The translations under genes and the position numbers were made by a program. Of a stretch of DNA of 64,000 bases, positions 37,532-49,602 are shown in pieces; within the stretch, counting starts at the first letter, position 1, and each line of letters starts with the position of its first letter. The DNA comes from Lobosporangium transversale (taxonomy: Eukaryota > Mortierellomycota > Mortierellomycetes > Mortierellales > Mortierellaceae), in NCBI RefSeq assembly GCF_002105155.1, contig NW_019029008.1:1-64000 (forward strand), in the 5' to 3' direction. The notes beneath the pieces are model-generated. The model was not told where the DNA came from. It worked only from the letters and a program-made list of their open reading frames with translations, and did not search any database.

Positions 37532-40500
37532 TCAACGCACTCTATAAGCTCGCTTTTTGGAACGCGTGGATCTCGACTGTGGCATTATTCCAATGGACTC
37601 TTCCATTTCTTCTAGCATTACAGCATTCTTGATCCGCAATCGCCTCTTTGGCTTTTTGGCTGTTACCTCCATCGCATCATTCCCAGCAACCTTTTCGTCT
37701 AGATTAGTACTCGTATTGATAACTAGTTCTTCAGCCAAAAGAGTCTGACCTCGGTCATACTGGATCAAAGCTTCATCTTTGTCCTCATCGTCATCCCTGG
37801 CCTCGATCGTTACCTCAATGTCACCTTGATGATTCATATCATGGTTGTCCAACCCATCATCAATGGATGCCATGTATTGGTCACACGTCGCTCCGTGAAG
37901 CATTCCTGATGTATCCATTGAGTTTTGATACTCATCTACTGATGATGGTGACAAGAACTTGGAACAAACAGGGTAAGGAGACGAAACATCCACAGAAATA
38001 GTATCGATAAAATCATCATTCATAGGGTGATCCTTGACTATGTCAGGGTAGCTCTCCTCAGGATTGCTATTTGTTACTGATGATGAGTGTAAGGACGACA
38101 AAAATGATTCAGCCTGAGTACTTGACACAGATACGAGACCAAGATCGTCGCTATCATCCATATCATCCAGTATCTCGGGCATAGTGTACTCTTCAATCTG
38201 CATGTGACCATCTTGTAGAAAGCTACTTGGACTAATACTTTCAACTTCTAGTGGATCCCGAATACCTTGAGCTTGAATGCCTATGCCATGACCATCCTGC
38301 CAACATTCATGGTTATTGCCATCACCATCGATTTGCAATCCCGTCATTGAATCATCTCTTAAAAATCTTCTTGCTCTTTTGCGTGGCGGCGTACACGGGG
38401 TTTGAATAGTTTGTATAACGATGCTCTGGTCAGATTGAAGCGTTGGAAGCAAACTAATTGATGATTTATACTCAGAACAATGAGTAATGGACGGACTAGC
38501 AGGGTTTTCCTTCAGAGCCTTCAAAGGCGATTTTTCCCGCCTCTGTTGCTTCGCTGAAGTATGCGTTGAGGAATGAGGATGAGAGTCTGGACTTGTTATC
38601 TTATGGTGACCTGTATGCTCTTCGGTCCTGTGAACATTTAGACGAGATTCCGGTGCCATCGAGAAACGCAAGGTGCTTCTGGTTTCCTCATAATTATCAT
38701 GACGAGGATTGACATTTACAACTACGCTGATCTTTGTTCTGTTTGATTTTTCGTTAAGAGCAGCTTGAAAGGTCTGGGTTAGTTTGCTTTGCTTATAAGG
38801 TACGGGTTGACGACTCTAATGACGAATTTGATAGCAATTTATTTTTCGGGTTAGAATTAGCATACCAATACCAATAAGCCATATTTTTCGATAGCAATAG
38901 CAAAGGAATAAGGTGTTGGTTCCAAAAACTAACCTTTACTTTTGGTTGCAGATTTGTTTTGAATACCTCCAAACACTGGCGAAGGTGCATCAGGCTACTA
39001 TTGATATTGACAATTTCCCGCTGCTTTTGCAGATTACTGCTGGCCGAATGTAAACGTTCCGAACCAGCCAAGTCCACGATTGACAAACGAGATACTGATG
39101 TCTTCCCTATAGCAGCAGTTTCTGCCGCACTGTTGCCGAGCTGCGGGGTTTTGAGAACCTTGATTGTAAACACAAAGTGACTTCGAGATGGCGTTTTACT
39201 GAGTGCTACAGAAACGTGTCGTTGTGCGAGCCCAGTTTGAAGAACTAATAATGCCTCATCTAAAGTTCGAACCCGGATTTCTTTGAGTCCATGTATGTAC
39301 TTCTGTCCTGTGATATCTGTTCTCAAGTCCAGTGCGGGTTTTTGGGAATTAATCGAACTGGGCACAGTTCCATTTGATGCCGCCGCCTCTCCTAGAAGAT
39401 CATAAATCTTGTCCATGTATAACTCAGCATATGAGATCCAAACTGCATAAGCCATTCCGTTCGGGAGATCAACAACTATATTTGTAATAAAACTGTCATT
39501 AGCAACTCATGGACAATGAAATTTAATAATCGAAATGATTACGGTACACATCCTACACATACTATGGTCTTCAGTATCAGTTTTATCTACTTTTGGTAGA
39601 TCCCTTAACTTGAAGCCGAGTTTTTTGGCGGAGTTGCGGTGTTTCTTGAACTGTGATTTGATACCATCTAGAGATTTTTGGACACCTTGTCCTCTCTCTT
39701 CAATCATCTCTACTCCTTGGTATCCAACCGGACGGTACTGGTCGGCCTCATCAGAACTTTCAACACATTGTCCAATAGAGCGAAAGATGACAGCAAGAGC
39801 TCTTGGTAGGATACCAGCCTTGCCGGGATGGTTTGATCCGATCATGGTATGGGCCTTCCCCGAGTTCCTGCCTCCGTAACCAAACAGGAGTGCGCTGAAA
39901 TTGCTTTCTAGGAGTACTGATGCTATGAGTGGGAAGCATACCTCTTCAAAGACTTCAGCTTGGATTGCTGTGGGCTCAAATGCCCGAAAAAACTCATATT
40001 TCGATGGCTCCTTGAAACGGACCTAGTAACGGTGGTTTCATCACGATTAATACGAAGAGTCGACCACATCAGTCGTATGCTTACAGGAAATCAACCAATG
40101 TCTTTCATAACAATCGCCAAGCTCAACTCACATGAGGTGAAGGTGACAAGAGTACATCGCTTTTGTTCAGAACTTTTACATAGCTTTCGTGGCCTTTGCT
40201 CTCAATGGACCTTATACGTAAGAAAATCTAGGTTCAATATCATCATCGACGTCATTAATGGAAAATAAAGATACACGACGACGCTTTAACAAGATTCAAG
40301 TATTTACCTTGACTGGCTCCGAATCCGAGAGATCATGATGAAAAGAATATTGGTCTAGTAGACTATCATGTTGTAAGACAGTTGGCGAAGATGGGATAGA
40401 TTCTGTTGACACCGTCGAGGCAGCAGGCGAGCTTAAAAGAGCTAAATCGCTCAAGGAGATGTGTGAGCGAGCCTCGGGCGATTGTTGGGCCAATTTCTTT

Positions 40501-40882
40501 TTAATAGGCGATTTGACGGAGATATTTTTGTAGAGTTTTGGTGGTGGCAGGAACAACGAGCGATGCTTTGTTCGAGATATGTTCTGATTCACGCCTCCCA
40601 GGGACGCTGAGTACCTCTCCGCCGACTGCGAAGCATTGGTGCTCGCTGCGTGCATTTTCCGCCCTGTATTTGTTCTTTCAAGAGACAAAATCCTGTCAAT
40701 ATGTCAAAGAAAGTTTAAGCTCTCCTTGTTGCAACCTTTCAATTATGAATCGTTTATGGTGCGAGTTGTCCAAGGCATCCTTACTGTGGCTGGTTAGGAT
40801 GGCGCACCTTGTCGCGAGATACACTTCCTAATGGTTTCTGTTGTACATGCTTTGCATGCCTTCTACGGCCATCTTTGGCCAT
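37532..40882 (-). CDS. Kinesin-6-like motor protein with altered P-loop
   Basis: Six exons: 40882-40785, 40692-40308, 40227-40132, 40022-39563, 39475-38940 (or 38934) and 38815-37532; about 952 residues. After about 155 disordered residues the motor starts at PVKIFLRIRSIESKG. It continues with FEPTAIQAEVFEEV, LFGYGGRNSGKAHTM (P-loop), GILPRALAVIF, a long charged insertion between GILPRAL and the next strand, VWISYAELYMDKIYDLL, SKTPSRSH (switch I), LSIVDLAGSERL (switch II), NINSSLMHLRQCLEV and VPYKQSKLTQTFQ. The long insertion is the hallmark of kinesin-6 (KIF20/KIF23), motors of the central spindle. The C-terminal 400 residues are acidic and Ser-rich, ending in a basic tail. The P-loop has GKA instead of GKT/S and switch I has SKTPSRSH instead of NxxSSRSH, so ATP hydrolysis may be impaired. 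Confidence 0.86.
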
Positions 40883-42477
40883 GACTTGAAAAATGTGTAA
40901 AGGAAATGGAGTTCGCGAAGAAATAAACAAAAAGAGAGAAGGCGAAGTTTAGCAGTCGTCCTTGAAACTAAATTAAGGGTTGTTGTGTCTTTTTGTTATT
41001 AGTGTTGATGTTGTCTTGGCGACTGTTCGATGGCTGTTGGTTTCCCAAACCTTTCTTGATTTAACCGTATTTAGCAGAATTAGTGAGCATCCCTTGAATA
41101 GCTGCCATCCAGAGAGGCTACTTAGAATGGACAGGATTCACTGTGTTGTTCAAAAACAATAAAACTTGGCCGTAAGTCTATTAATTCTCAAACCATGAGG
41201 CAAAAATGCCTCTGGACGCTTCAATAGGATTGTGGCGTGCTTTAGAGGCGTAGAAAAGACAGCATTGAGCAATAGAGGATATAGGATCTGTTCTTTGGAG
41301 GCAAACTTTTTGAAGCTACGCCTTTTGCTGGTAAAAACACAAATGGCTCCCGTTTTCCGCATACTTCAGCGCTTCCACAATTCAAAGGCTGTGACGTAGC
41401 CATCAAATATACACATCCCTCGCAAAAGTTCAGGTGTGATGCAAAGAGTACTGTTTAAGGGACTTAAACCATATGGAGTCTGAACAGTCGCCCTTTGGTC
41501 CACAAGTGTACCTCAGCATGTCAACATGGACCGCCACAAAACTATCTGTTGCTTTCCATTAACACCGCTATCTATGTTGTTAAAGAATGCTAAGGGTTAT
41601 GTTAAGGGCAAGTCCCATGGATCGTGGCTTTTGCTCTAAGCATGATTGCAGACGCAAATTGTCAGTTGCTACTCTAGTTTTTGCTGTGATTGGCCATTTT
41701 TTGAATATTGGTAATGAACAAACACGGAGGTGCCTGGATTGTAGACAGAGTTATTGTTATAAACATTACTTTCATCTACTCAGGAGCAACGATCTGGTTT
41801 TCTTATGCCATATGTGAAAGAGAAATAATGATTTTATTGGACAAGTGCATACTTGACAGCAAGGTGAAAGCAACTAAATATCAATTGACAGTAATGAATT
41901 GTAGGGTTGTTTGCTTATTGCAATCGAAGTCAATGAATGGACTGTAGAAAAGCCAGAGAGGCAATGGTTAATGAGAACATGAGGTAGATGTTAAAATGAG
42001 CTCATTCAACAAAATGCCGTGTTTAAAAGGTTGGAACGCGCTTCCATTTTGGTACGAAGAGGATTTTAGGAGAAAAAAACTTTTTCGTGAAGAGGAATAG
42101 TCACCCTTTGCATCTTTATTAATTCAATGTTATTTGGCTGAATGAAGGTTTCAAAGCCCTTGCGTCTATTGTGGGCTAGCCCCTCTAAACGTTTTTGGTG
42201 AGAAAAGATGATGATGGGAAGAACACAATGAAGTCGGCGCAAAACAAGGTCAAGGATAGTCGGATGATCGGACCATTCGGATAAAAAAAAAAAGAAAAAG
42301 GAAAGCACGGTGCTTCAGCGCAGAAGCGTTGTTCTTGATTTGACCCAGTCTAGATACTTGCTTTGTACATGTTTTTACGCTTTGTTCAAGGAGGTGTCAA
42401 AGACAAAAAAACCTGTGAACAAATTATGCAAACAATCGTATAGCGATCAGTTCCAGATTGTGCATTCGCATTACATG
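40883..42477. other. 1.6-kb interval with no supported gene
   Basis: Short frames on both strands, none with a family pattern. A small frame at 41587-41817 with CLDCRQSYC was considered and not accepted. Confidence 0.5.
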
Positions 42478-42485
42478 TATAAATA
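42478..42485 (+). promoter_or_regulatory. TATA box (TATAAATA) upstream of the first I66-like gene
   Basis: Perfect TATAAATA about 220 bases before the start codon, followed by C/T-rich DNA and a likely leader intron (GTACAAG near 42577, acceptor ATTAG near 42690 or TTTCAG at 42613). Confidence 0.5.
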
Positions 42486-42700
42486 TCCTTTCACTTTCCC
42501 TGTTACCCTTTTTTTTTATTTTGCTTTTTTCTTTCTTCCTCAAACAACTACATTGTTATTCACCATCTCTTCAGGTACAAGGTGCAGCTGCCCTGTTTAT
42601 TCTCATTTTTCAGATGAAAAAAAAAAAAAAAAAAAAAATTGCCACATCACCTTTTTTCATCTCATCATATCTCATCATTTTTTTTATTAGCACGTTAAGT

Positions 42701-43261
42701 ATGTATCCTTTAGTAGGTTTCTTGGTCATGTCTCTGCTCTTCATGCTTGAACAAGCCCTTGCGGTGTCAATCCCTAATGGAAATTATCGTATCCAGCAAG
42801 GCAATCGGTATTTGAGTGCTGGAAAGTACAAGTCAGATTCAATTGCGTTCTTACTCCCCGGAGACGACGAGTGGGAACAAATCTGGAGAGTTGAAAATGA
42901 AAGCGATGGTACTGTCACCATTACCAGTCCAGACACGGGGCGTTTCCTCACACTGGGCCAAGGAATTGCGCAACCACACGCATACGTGATGTTTTCGAGA
43001 TTTTGGCAGACATGGAAGCTCGAACCAGGCTCTGATAGCGGTTTATATGCTATTGCCTATCCTGGTGGCCCCGTGCACGGAAATACCCTTGCTATTGATC
43101 TTTCTCCAAATGACCGCTCCACTAATCGCCTTCACCTCGAAGTCGTTAACTCTGAATCAAGCCATGCCAAATGGAGCTTCGAGCGCATGCACGGCGATGG
43201 CAAATTATCATCATGCGGCCCTGAACGATCGCAGCCTCTCTTCCGTGTACAGAAAGTTTGA
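42701..43261 (+). CDS. Secreted beta-trefoil protein, I66 protease-inhibitor-like (copy 1, intact)
   Basis: 186 residues from ATG 42701; a second ATG at 42728 also leaves a full signal peptide. The N-terminus is hydrophobic (GFLVMSLLFMLEQALA) with a cleavage site after ALA. The mature part opens with IPNGNYRIQQGNRYLSAG, and has EWEQIWRVE, GTVTITSPDTGRFL, QTWKLEPG and a final AKWSFERM. The repeated strand-Gly-strand and Gln-x-Trp pattern is that of small beta-trefoil inhibitors of MEROPS family I66 or ricin-B-like lectins. There are no conserved cysteines, so the fold does not depend on disulfides. The homologues at 46.0, 49.6 and 51.6 kb share the same order of motifs, though at low identity. 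The C-terminal 20 residues differ from copy 2. Likely secreted, possibly against proteases of competitors or grazers (inference). Confidence 0.75.
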   Translation: MYPLVGFLVMSLLFMLEQALAVSIPNGNYRIQQGNRYLSAGKYKSDSIAFLLPGDDEWEQIWRVENESDGTVTITSPDTGRFLTLGQGIAQPHAYVMFSRFWQTWKLEPGSDSGLYAIAYPGGPVHGNTLAIDLSPNDRSTNRLHLEVVNSESSHAKWSFERMHGDGKLSSCGPERSQPLFRVQKV

Positions 43262-44103
43262 TAGTTGTAGCTACTGTCAATTAGGATCTCTTCATGTAAA
43301 TTTTATTTTGGCACATACCAATGGTGCGTTTTGACAATGGCAACATATATTATGAGAATAAAGTATGAGTGCACTTTCCCCAGGAAATGGGGGAATAAAG
43401 ATATGTAATGCATAAAAAATCGATTAAAGGAAAACCACATTCCATTTCCCACAAGGACCACCAACCAAAAAAATGATTTTTTCTATATGCCTATAAACAT
43501 GTATCTTGTACGCGTCACTTTTTATTAAATTTCGAAAATACAGTTCGACACCTAAAGGCTCTTTATGAGGCGTTCAACAAACTTAATATAATCCCCACCA
43601 AGACGTCAATGGATGACAACACGTCGTTCATAATAGACTTACGATTACCACTTCAGCCTTCCCCTTTTTCTAACCCATGAGGAGCGCAGACCAAACAATC
43701 CACATCTACATACTATCCATTCCACTAACGGCACTCTTTCAGAGACATTCACACTTCGGGTCTGTGCTTTTAGTCTCTTGGCATTGTGTGCTTCCTTTAT
43801 TCTTTAGTGCTGTGCTATAATGGTGCATCTTCATATAGCTATTTAGGCTGTTGGCTATTTTTTTTTTTTTTATTTATTTGTTTTTTTCAGGTGGTTCGCC
43901 CAGCCGCCTCTTGAATGCTATTCTTGTATTAGTGTAGCCAGCTCTTGCTACGACTCTCGGTAACAGACCTTACTGGATTGAACAGTAGGAGCAGCTAATT
44001 GGCATCGGAGCCTGCTTATTCAACCTAATGGCAATTAGTCTCAGCGCGTTTCAGGCGGCAGTAAGACAAACAGGACAAAGCAAGGAAAACAAGTTTAATT
44101 TTC

Positions 44104-44136
<33 letters not shown>

Positions 44137-45045
44137 TATTATTATGATTTTAATAATAATGTTATTATTGGCATTAGTATTATCAACATAACTCTAAGCT
44201 AATCTTTAAAAATCGATTTGGAAGTCATCAGGGTATTGTTAGCTGAAAGGCCCAATATCTACACTAAAACAGAAAACAAAGGAGCATTAGCCCTTCCCAT
44301 AAGAAAATGTGGGTCCGAGGATGATATATGCACTGTGCCGCCTTCCAGCGCCTATTTCGGGTAACAAGATGTGCATGTGGCCGGCCAGTAGCGGTCAAGA
44401 GATAGAAGAAAGATGTATTTGTAATTTCTTTTTTTTTATTTTTTTATTTTGCTTCTAATAGGAGTATCAGCGACTATACGAAATGTTAAATTCATCACGT
44501 CTGCTTCTGTCTCAACTAAAGCGGTACTAAGTACCAATGACCTTGCTTCTCTCCATTCAAGTCCTTTTAACCATAAAAGACTGTAATTGGACTCGAACTA
44601 CTCAAGGGTCTGATGTACGTTTAATCTACAATAGGCTATAAAATTATTTACGGAGTATACCCTATCTTCGTATAGGAATGTAATCCTCGTAGGTCGTCTT
44701 CCTGCCTTCCAGCTGTTTTCCATTGACATTCGTTTTACCTATTGCTATGCATTAGGCAACCGAACAACTTTTTGACTCTTCCATGCGATGAAAGTAAGCA
44801 TTTCCGATGTATGAAAGGCAATAATTTCATTTCAATCATCCATATTAGTCAGTTCCGTTTCTTAGATATGGTAAAGCAACAAGGATATTCCTCCGGCGTT
44901 AAAAGTAGGGTGGCATTCAAAAATGTCGAAGTCTACAACGAGGCTGCTGCTCATAGAATGAATATATGGCTCTTGTCCACCACAAATGGCAGTAAGGGAC
45001 ATCAAAGGAATATGGGTCAGCACGAGTATCGTTAGAGCGAGCCCG

Positions 45046-45078
<33 letters not shown>

Positions 45079-45812
45079 GCTGCAGCAATACGCATATCAA
45101 TAATTATGTCCTTATTCCTCGTGGGCGATATGAAATGAGTATCGCAACATTTACATCTACAATACTCGAGCATACTACTCGTAATATAAATGGAATTTCA
45201 AAGCTCAACGTCGCTGTTCTGGCGTTTTTTATCTCTTTGGCCTAATAGCGTTTTTAAGTGAATTACCTGTTAGGAGTTTTTCCCAATAAGGCCACCTATT
45301 GTTATCTAAAATGTAATATTTATTTTGAGGAATAAAGCATAGAGGTTTTTGCGACCAGGGAAAGCGGTGAGAAGAGAGCGGCATCTTAAAAGGCTTGTAA
45401 GGGAAACGTCTAATTTCTTATTCTTTTGATCTTTCGTATCAACCATAACGACGTTTTTTGCCAAGGAGGGAGACATCCGAACGATCTGCAGTCTAAATAA
45501 TTCGGTGGAGTAACTTAAATCAGGAAGGAAAAAAAAGGATAGATAGCAGAGGTATCCCCAAACCTTCTCATTGGTTTGGAAAATATATTGCATCTGATCT
45601 CTTTCTGCACCAATTGCTGAATTGAATCAACCTTGTGTGCACTAGGGGAGAGTACTTATCAGTGGTCGATTACGCGGGTTCATCTTAAAAAACAGGATAG
45701 GGAAGCATGAATTGGGTTGAGTGAACGTTAATGTATGGCCTATGGTAGACTGAAAGAAAAGGTGCCACTTCCTCACGCAAAAAAAGAAAAGAATGTCTAC
45801 TCGACGAGATCA
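43262..45812. other. 2.5-kb interval with relic sequences between I66-like copies 1 and 2
   Basis: Near 43725-43775, ACTCTTTCAGAGACATTC followed by a C/T-rich stretch resembles the leader of copy 2 (45866 onward), suggesting a promoter relic without its gene. The dispersed repeat at about 44041-44260 lies here. A A/T tracts occur at 43858-43875 and 45045-45073. No intact gene seen. Confidence 0.5.
44041..44260 (+). repeat. Dispersed repeat, copy A
   Basis: Matches 63780-64000 in the same orientation: shared blocks include TAAGACAAACAGGAC/TAAGACGAACGGGC, GCAAGGAAAACAAGTTT/GCAAGGAGAACGAGTTT, and ATCAGGGTATTGTTAGCTG/ATCAGGGTGTTGTTGGCTG. The homopolymer in the middle is poly-A here and poly-T in copy B. 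No coding capacity is seen; class unknown. Confidence 0.75.
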
Positions 45813-45821
45813 TTTAAATAT
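45813..45821 (+). promoter_or_regulatory. TATA-like box upstream of I66-like copy 2
   Basis: TTTAAATAT followed by TCTCCCTGTTCTCC, about 200 bases before the start. A leader intron probably runs from GTAGGTGC (about 45894) to TTTTTTCAG at 46007-46015, two bases before the ATG. Confidence 0.5.
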
Positions 45822-46017
45822 CTCCCTGTTCTCCTTTCAACTTTCCCTTCTCCAAGCATCTCCTACTCTTTTCGGAAACATTGACATCTCAGGTAGGTGC
45901 TTCCGCCTTCCAAATATTACGTACTCTGTTTGGCCTTTACTACTGTATAGTGGAACTAAAGTTTAAAACTGGTGAGTTTTGACCTTCTGGTACTTTTATT
46001 CTTTTCTTTTTTCAGTA

Positions 46018-46506
46018 ATGGCCCGTATAGCCGTCCTATTTGCTACCTTTTTTGTCTTGCTGCAAGCGGTCCTTGCTGCTGCCCTAACCGACGGCCTCTA
46101 TCGTATCAGACAAGGAAGTTTACAACTTAGTACGGAAAAAGCGAAGCCGGGATCGCCGGCGGTTTTAATGCCCGACAATGGAGATTTCGAACAAATCTGG
46201 CTCATCCAGCACTTTAAAGGTAATAGCGTCATCATTTCGAGCCTGGAGACAGGTTGTTACCTCGGGCCGCATGGCGAAGCCTACCCTAACGCTATTGTGG
46301 TCGCTGGTAAGAAGTTCCAGATATGGAAGCTCAAGAAGAATAAGGAAGAAGGCACATACAGCTTTGTCTATCCTGAGAAGTTTAACGGCGAGGATATTTT
46401 TATCGGTGTCCTGCCTCTCCCAATCGTTCCACCTCAAGTTGCTCTACAATTAGTAAAAGGACCAGGAGGTTTCCCAACCTACTGGGAGCTTGATAAGGTT
46501 GAATAG
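46018..46506 (+). CDS. Secreted beta-trefoil protein, I66 protease-inhibitor-like (copy 2, intact)
   Basis: 162 residues from ATG 46018, which sits two bases after a strong acceptor (TTCTTTTTTCAG), so the leader is spliced. Signal peptide: MARIAVLFATFFVLLQAVLA, cleaved before ALTDG. Mature motifs: DGLYRIRQGSLQLS, DFEQIWLIQ, VIISSLETGCYLG, IVVAGKKFQIWKLKK, GTYSFVYP, then VPPQVALQL and a final TYWELDKVE. The GxYRI start, the Gln-x-Trp repeats and the length fit the I66 beta-trefoil inhibitor type. It is closer to the two decayed copies at 49.6 and 51.6 kb than to copy 1. One cysteine only. Probable role: secreted inhibitor or lectin-like effector; the target is unknown. Confidence 0.78.
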   Translation: MARIAVLFATFFVLLQAVLAAALTDGLYRIRQGSLQLSTEKAKPGSPAVLMPDNGDFEQIWLIQHFKGNSVIISSLETGCYLGPHGEAYPNAIVVAGKKFQIWKLKKNKEEGTYSFVYPEKFNGEDIFIGVLPLPIVPPQVALQLVKGPGGFPTYWELDKVE

Positions 46507-48690
46507 TTTAAATCTTGCAGCTCTGAGAGAAGCATTCCACACTTCGCGCTTTAAATTGAGTTGAATAAATGGTTGCTTAAAATGAAAAGATCAGGACTGC
46601 CCAGCCTTACTTTTTTTTTTTTTTTTCAGCATAAAGATGCGCTCCTTAAAAGATTGAGTGCCTTGAAGAACCGAATACGAACAAATTGTTCTTACGATGC
46701 TCCTTTACGCTATTAAGCCTTTTTTTTTTTTTTTTTGCCTCACTACTCGAGATCTAGCATCCATCAGAAGCAGCGGTTTTTGTACGCATAAGCAATGGCT
46801 CGTGGTACACGAATACATTATTTATTTATTCTACCTCTCGTTTCTGTTCACTGCTTCGAAAGTACAAAGCTTACAGTATATATTAGAAAAAGCACCTTAT
46901 TTTGGTACGGCAAACATGACGTTCTGCTCAGGACTTGATGCACATGGATACATGAAATAATCAATGACTCTTAACAAACATCCATCGTTTCCTTCCTGCC
47001 TCGCCACCATAATCAACTTTATTAAGCCGCACGGACCAATGCTTGTAATGTATTACTTATTTTAAGATTCAACGTGTTAGTAGTCTTCCCTTGATCGGAA
47101 TTAAGTTATTCACCACATTATCATAGCGATTGCTCCCGAAGATATGCATAGCCATTCATCCCGCGAACGACTGGCCAGAGGCTTGAGGGTCCCGCCAATC
47201 GAATCATAGTAAGCACGTCAATGGAAAGTGAGGGAGCGCAGGTTACGCAAAAAGAAATACTAATTACTCCATGGCCATGGCCAAAATCCTCTAACCCCTG
47301 TCAAGAAGATGGCGACTAAGGTATTATATAGCATCACTGTGCTGGGCAGGGATAGACTTAACAGAGCACGATGTGCTCCGTGTATGTGCATATCCCTCAC
47401 AAGGCTTTCCTAAACCAAGTTCTGAGAGTCTTGTTATCCGTGATGATTGATCTTTTGCAAATAGCATCTTTTCATCGTGATTTTGCGCCTCACGGACCCC
47501 TTGGGTTATCATTTCTAAATCTAAAGCTTCCAGTAGAGGTGTACGTTACTATCTTTTTTTTGCTCTCGATACAGACGAAAACAATCGGAGTTTCCAGTTG
47601 GAGCAGGTAATAAAATAACAATGAATCAAGCGAAGTGCGTGCGTTTCCTCTATATTCCCTTAACTAATACCTGTATAATTATGTTGGGTTGCTGATAAAA
47701 AGGAGCTCCACAAAAATAATGATGGCAGCAAAGGTATAGATGAAGAGGAAGTGGATAAAAATGTCGAAGAGAGTTACAATGTTAATGGCAATGAAGGTGT
47801 TGTTAGCTACCGAGTACCAATTATGACAATTTCTCATCACTATCCCTCAATAATCAGCAATACATTAATGTACGACATTTTGGTTGTTTTACGAAGGATT
47901 GGGCACACTTGAGCAGGCTGCAACAGCATTGCGTCGCTCTATCGTACCGTTCACTGGGCATACAAGAGCCATGTGCAGTGCCAAACAAGCGTTCTTATAT
48001 CGATGAAAGGCGATGGGCAAGTGGAGGTTAGATAACTATCAGAATTGAGTATATTTGATGCCTTATGTCAGAGGACATCATGAGGAGCGAAAGTGCTGCT
48101 GAAGTGCATTTCCCTAAAGTCAAGGGGACCTTTGCAACAAATATGACATCGCGAGGGATAACATAATGGACATGACGTTAGCGCCATCTTCTGTCATGTC
48201 AATGGATAACAGGGTGTTGCGATTAGCAGTCATTTCATATGGATTTTTGCTGTAATAAATTTCTTTATCTTTTTTATTTAACGAAGCTCCTTGGATCAGA
48301 ATAAACATCTTTCTTTCGTTCTCGTCACTTATTAGGATCCTAGCATATTTCAGAGGCTATGACATGGCTATAGAAGATTTGCATCAAAACGGCTCCTTCA
48401 AAGAGTCGCAGGAAAGATTACGAAACATACCATTAAACATTCTTATTCGATGATTTTTACGAGGAAACAAAGGGAGAAGGCTTTATTTATGCCTTCGTCC
48501 CCCCAATGCACGTGATATTGCGCAACCTGTTCTCCTTAATAAGAAAAAAAGGTCCGATGTGAAAGTGAAAGAGGATGTCAAAAACAAAGATGAACTTTAT
48601 TGGTATACAGGCTTGACTCCTTTTTATAGGGTTATAGGATCAAGTGCTAGTAACCTGCTGCGATGTGCTACTGTATAATCGCTTGGGTTA
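46507..48690. other. 2.2-kb interval downstream of I66-like copy 2
   Basis: Contains a segment at 46768-46825 that is repeated at 50450-50507. A Met-less open stretch of about 78 codons at 47678-47911 (acidic, then hydrophobic) may be a relic or an exon; I do not assign it. T tracts at 46611-46627 and 46720-46737. Confidence 0.45.
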
Positions 48691-48888
48691 TTAAACAGTA
48701 CAGATGCAAACCATGTTAGAATCACAATGTCCTCCATGAATATACCCTTGCGCGATGCAGGATGCAGTGCAACAGGCATTTGCGCCGCCCCACCACTCAC
48801 AAGCTTGACAGCTGGTTCTCTTCTGTAACATTGGATTCGCCATAGTGGTCGCAACCAAGAGCAGGGCGATGATGTATCCTTTCAGCAT
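48691..48888 (-). CDS. Defensin-like secreted peptide with eight cysteines
   Basis: 65 residues from ATG 48888 to TAA 48691-48693. A signal peptide (MLKGYIIALLLVATTMA) is followed by a short pro-segment NPMLQKR, whose Lys-Arg is a Kex2-type processing site. The mature peptide of about 40 residues has eight cysteines. Its second half shows the cysteine-stabilised alpha/beta pattern: C-x3-C (CTASC), then GGHC, then C-x-C (CIC). This is the arrangement of ancient invertebrate-type and fungal defensin-like peptides such as plectasin; the extra SCQAC pair gives a possible fourth disulfide. Such peptides usually act on bacteria by binding lipid II or membranes. Activity here is inferred. It lies among the I66-like copies on the opposite strand. 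It is short, but the full signal-pro-mature layout makes chance unlikely. Confidence 0.75.
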   Translation of the reverse strand: MLKGYIIALLLVATTMANPMLQKRTSCQACEWWGGANACCTASCIAQGYIHGGHCDSNMVCICTV

Positions 48889-49602
48889 TTTAGGGAGAGT
48901 GGTGCAATGTAGGTTCTGCAGGGGTTCTTATGAGCGTTCTTGGCTTGAGCGCTGAGGAAGCGAGGCGGAAGACTCTTGTGATGGATTTTGTTACACTGCG
49001 GAGAATAGAGGGCGTTGGTACGGATTGAGCGTTGATACGGATATCCTAAAGGTGCAACCCCTTTAAATACTTTTTATGAACCTGGTGTTGAGGTGGCAAC
49101 ATCGAGAGACAATATCAAGGATGACAACAGCAATGGAGCATATGGAAATCAAAGGATTGTGGAAGGAGACCATGGAATGCTCGAAAAAAAAAAAATTAAG
49201 GTATGCTAGAAAAAAGTCAGGAGAAGCTGGGAACCACTGACACCTTCTTAGTCTTCTTTTGTTATTTCAGCAAAAAAGTCGCCAAGTTCATTCTGTACTG
49301 GTGGAATAAGCTGTATATTCCAATTTGGACCTCTAAGCAATCCAGGAGAGCGGCAAAATTGAGTGAGGGATGTCCAAGGCCGAGTATCAAATGTGAAAGT
49401 AGATTGGTATTCCTGTATAATGAGACGTATTTGTAATCTGTGCAGAGCATGTCCTCAGAATGTGAATTATCATACTGAAGTTCCATTCTAAAAGTGAAAA
49501 CGTGCAGACCAAGTCCATGCCTAATCAAATGAAGCTCCTGTGCGAAGACTATTTTACATGCATATTCAACTTTTATTTTATTTTATATTATTTTCCTCAG
49601 CA
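48889..49602. other. Promoter side of the defensin-like gene and flank of I66-like relic copy 3
   Basis: On the minus strand a GTATTTAAAGG box lies near 49063-49073, about 180 bases upstream of the peptide start and a candidate TATA element. No other gene supported. Confidence 0.45.

Noticed and set aside
41587-41817. Small frame with CLDCRQSYC
   Set aside because: No signal peptide, no zinc-finger spacing, no splice support; compatible with chance.
42458-42700. Upstream extension of I66-like copy 1 to 42458
   Set aside because: It would read through the TATA box, leader and an A20 run; the signal peptide only makes sense from 42701 or 42728.
44575-44640. tRNA-like box (AGTTCGAGTCC on minus)
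   Set aside because: The T-arm does not pair and no acceptor stem or anticodon arm can be formed.
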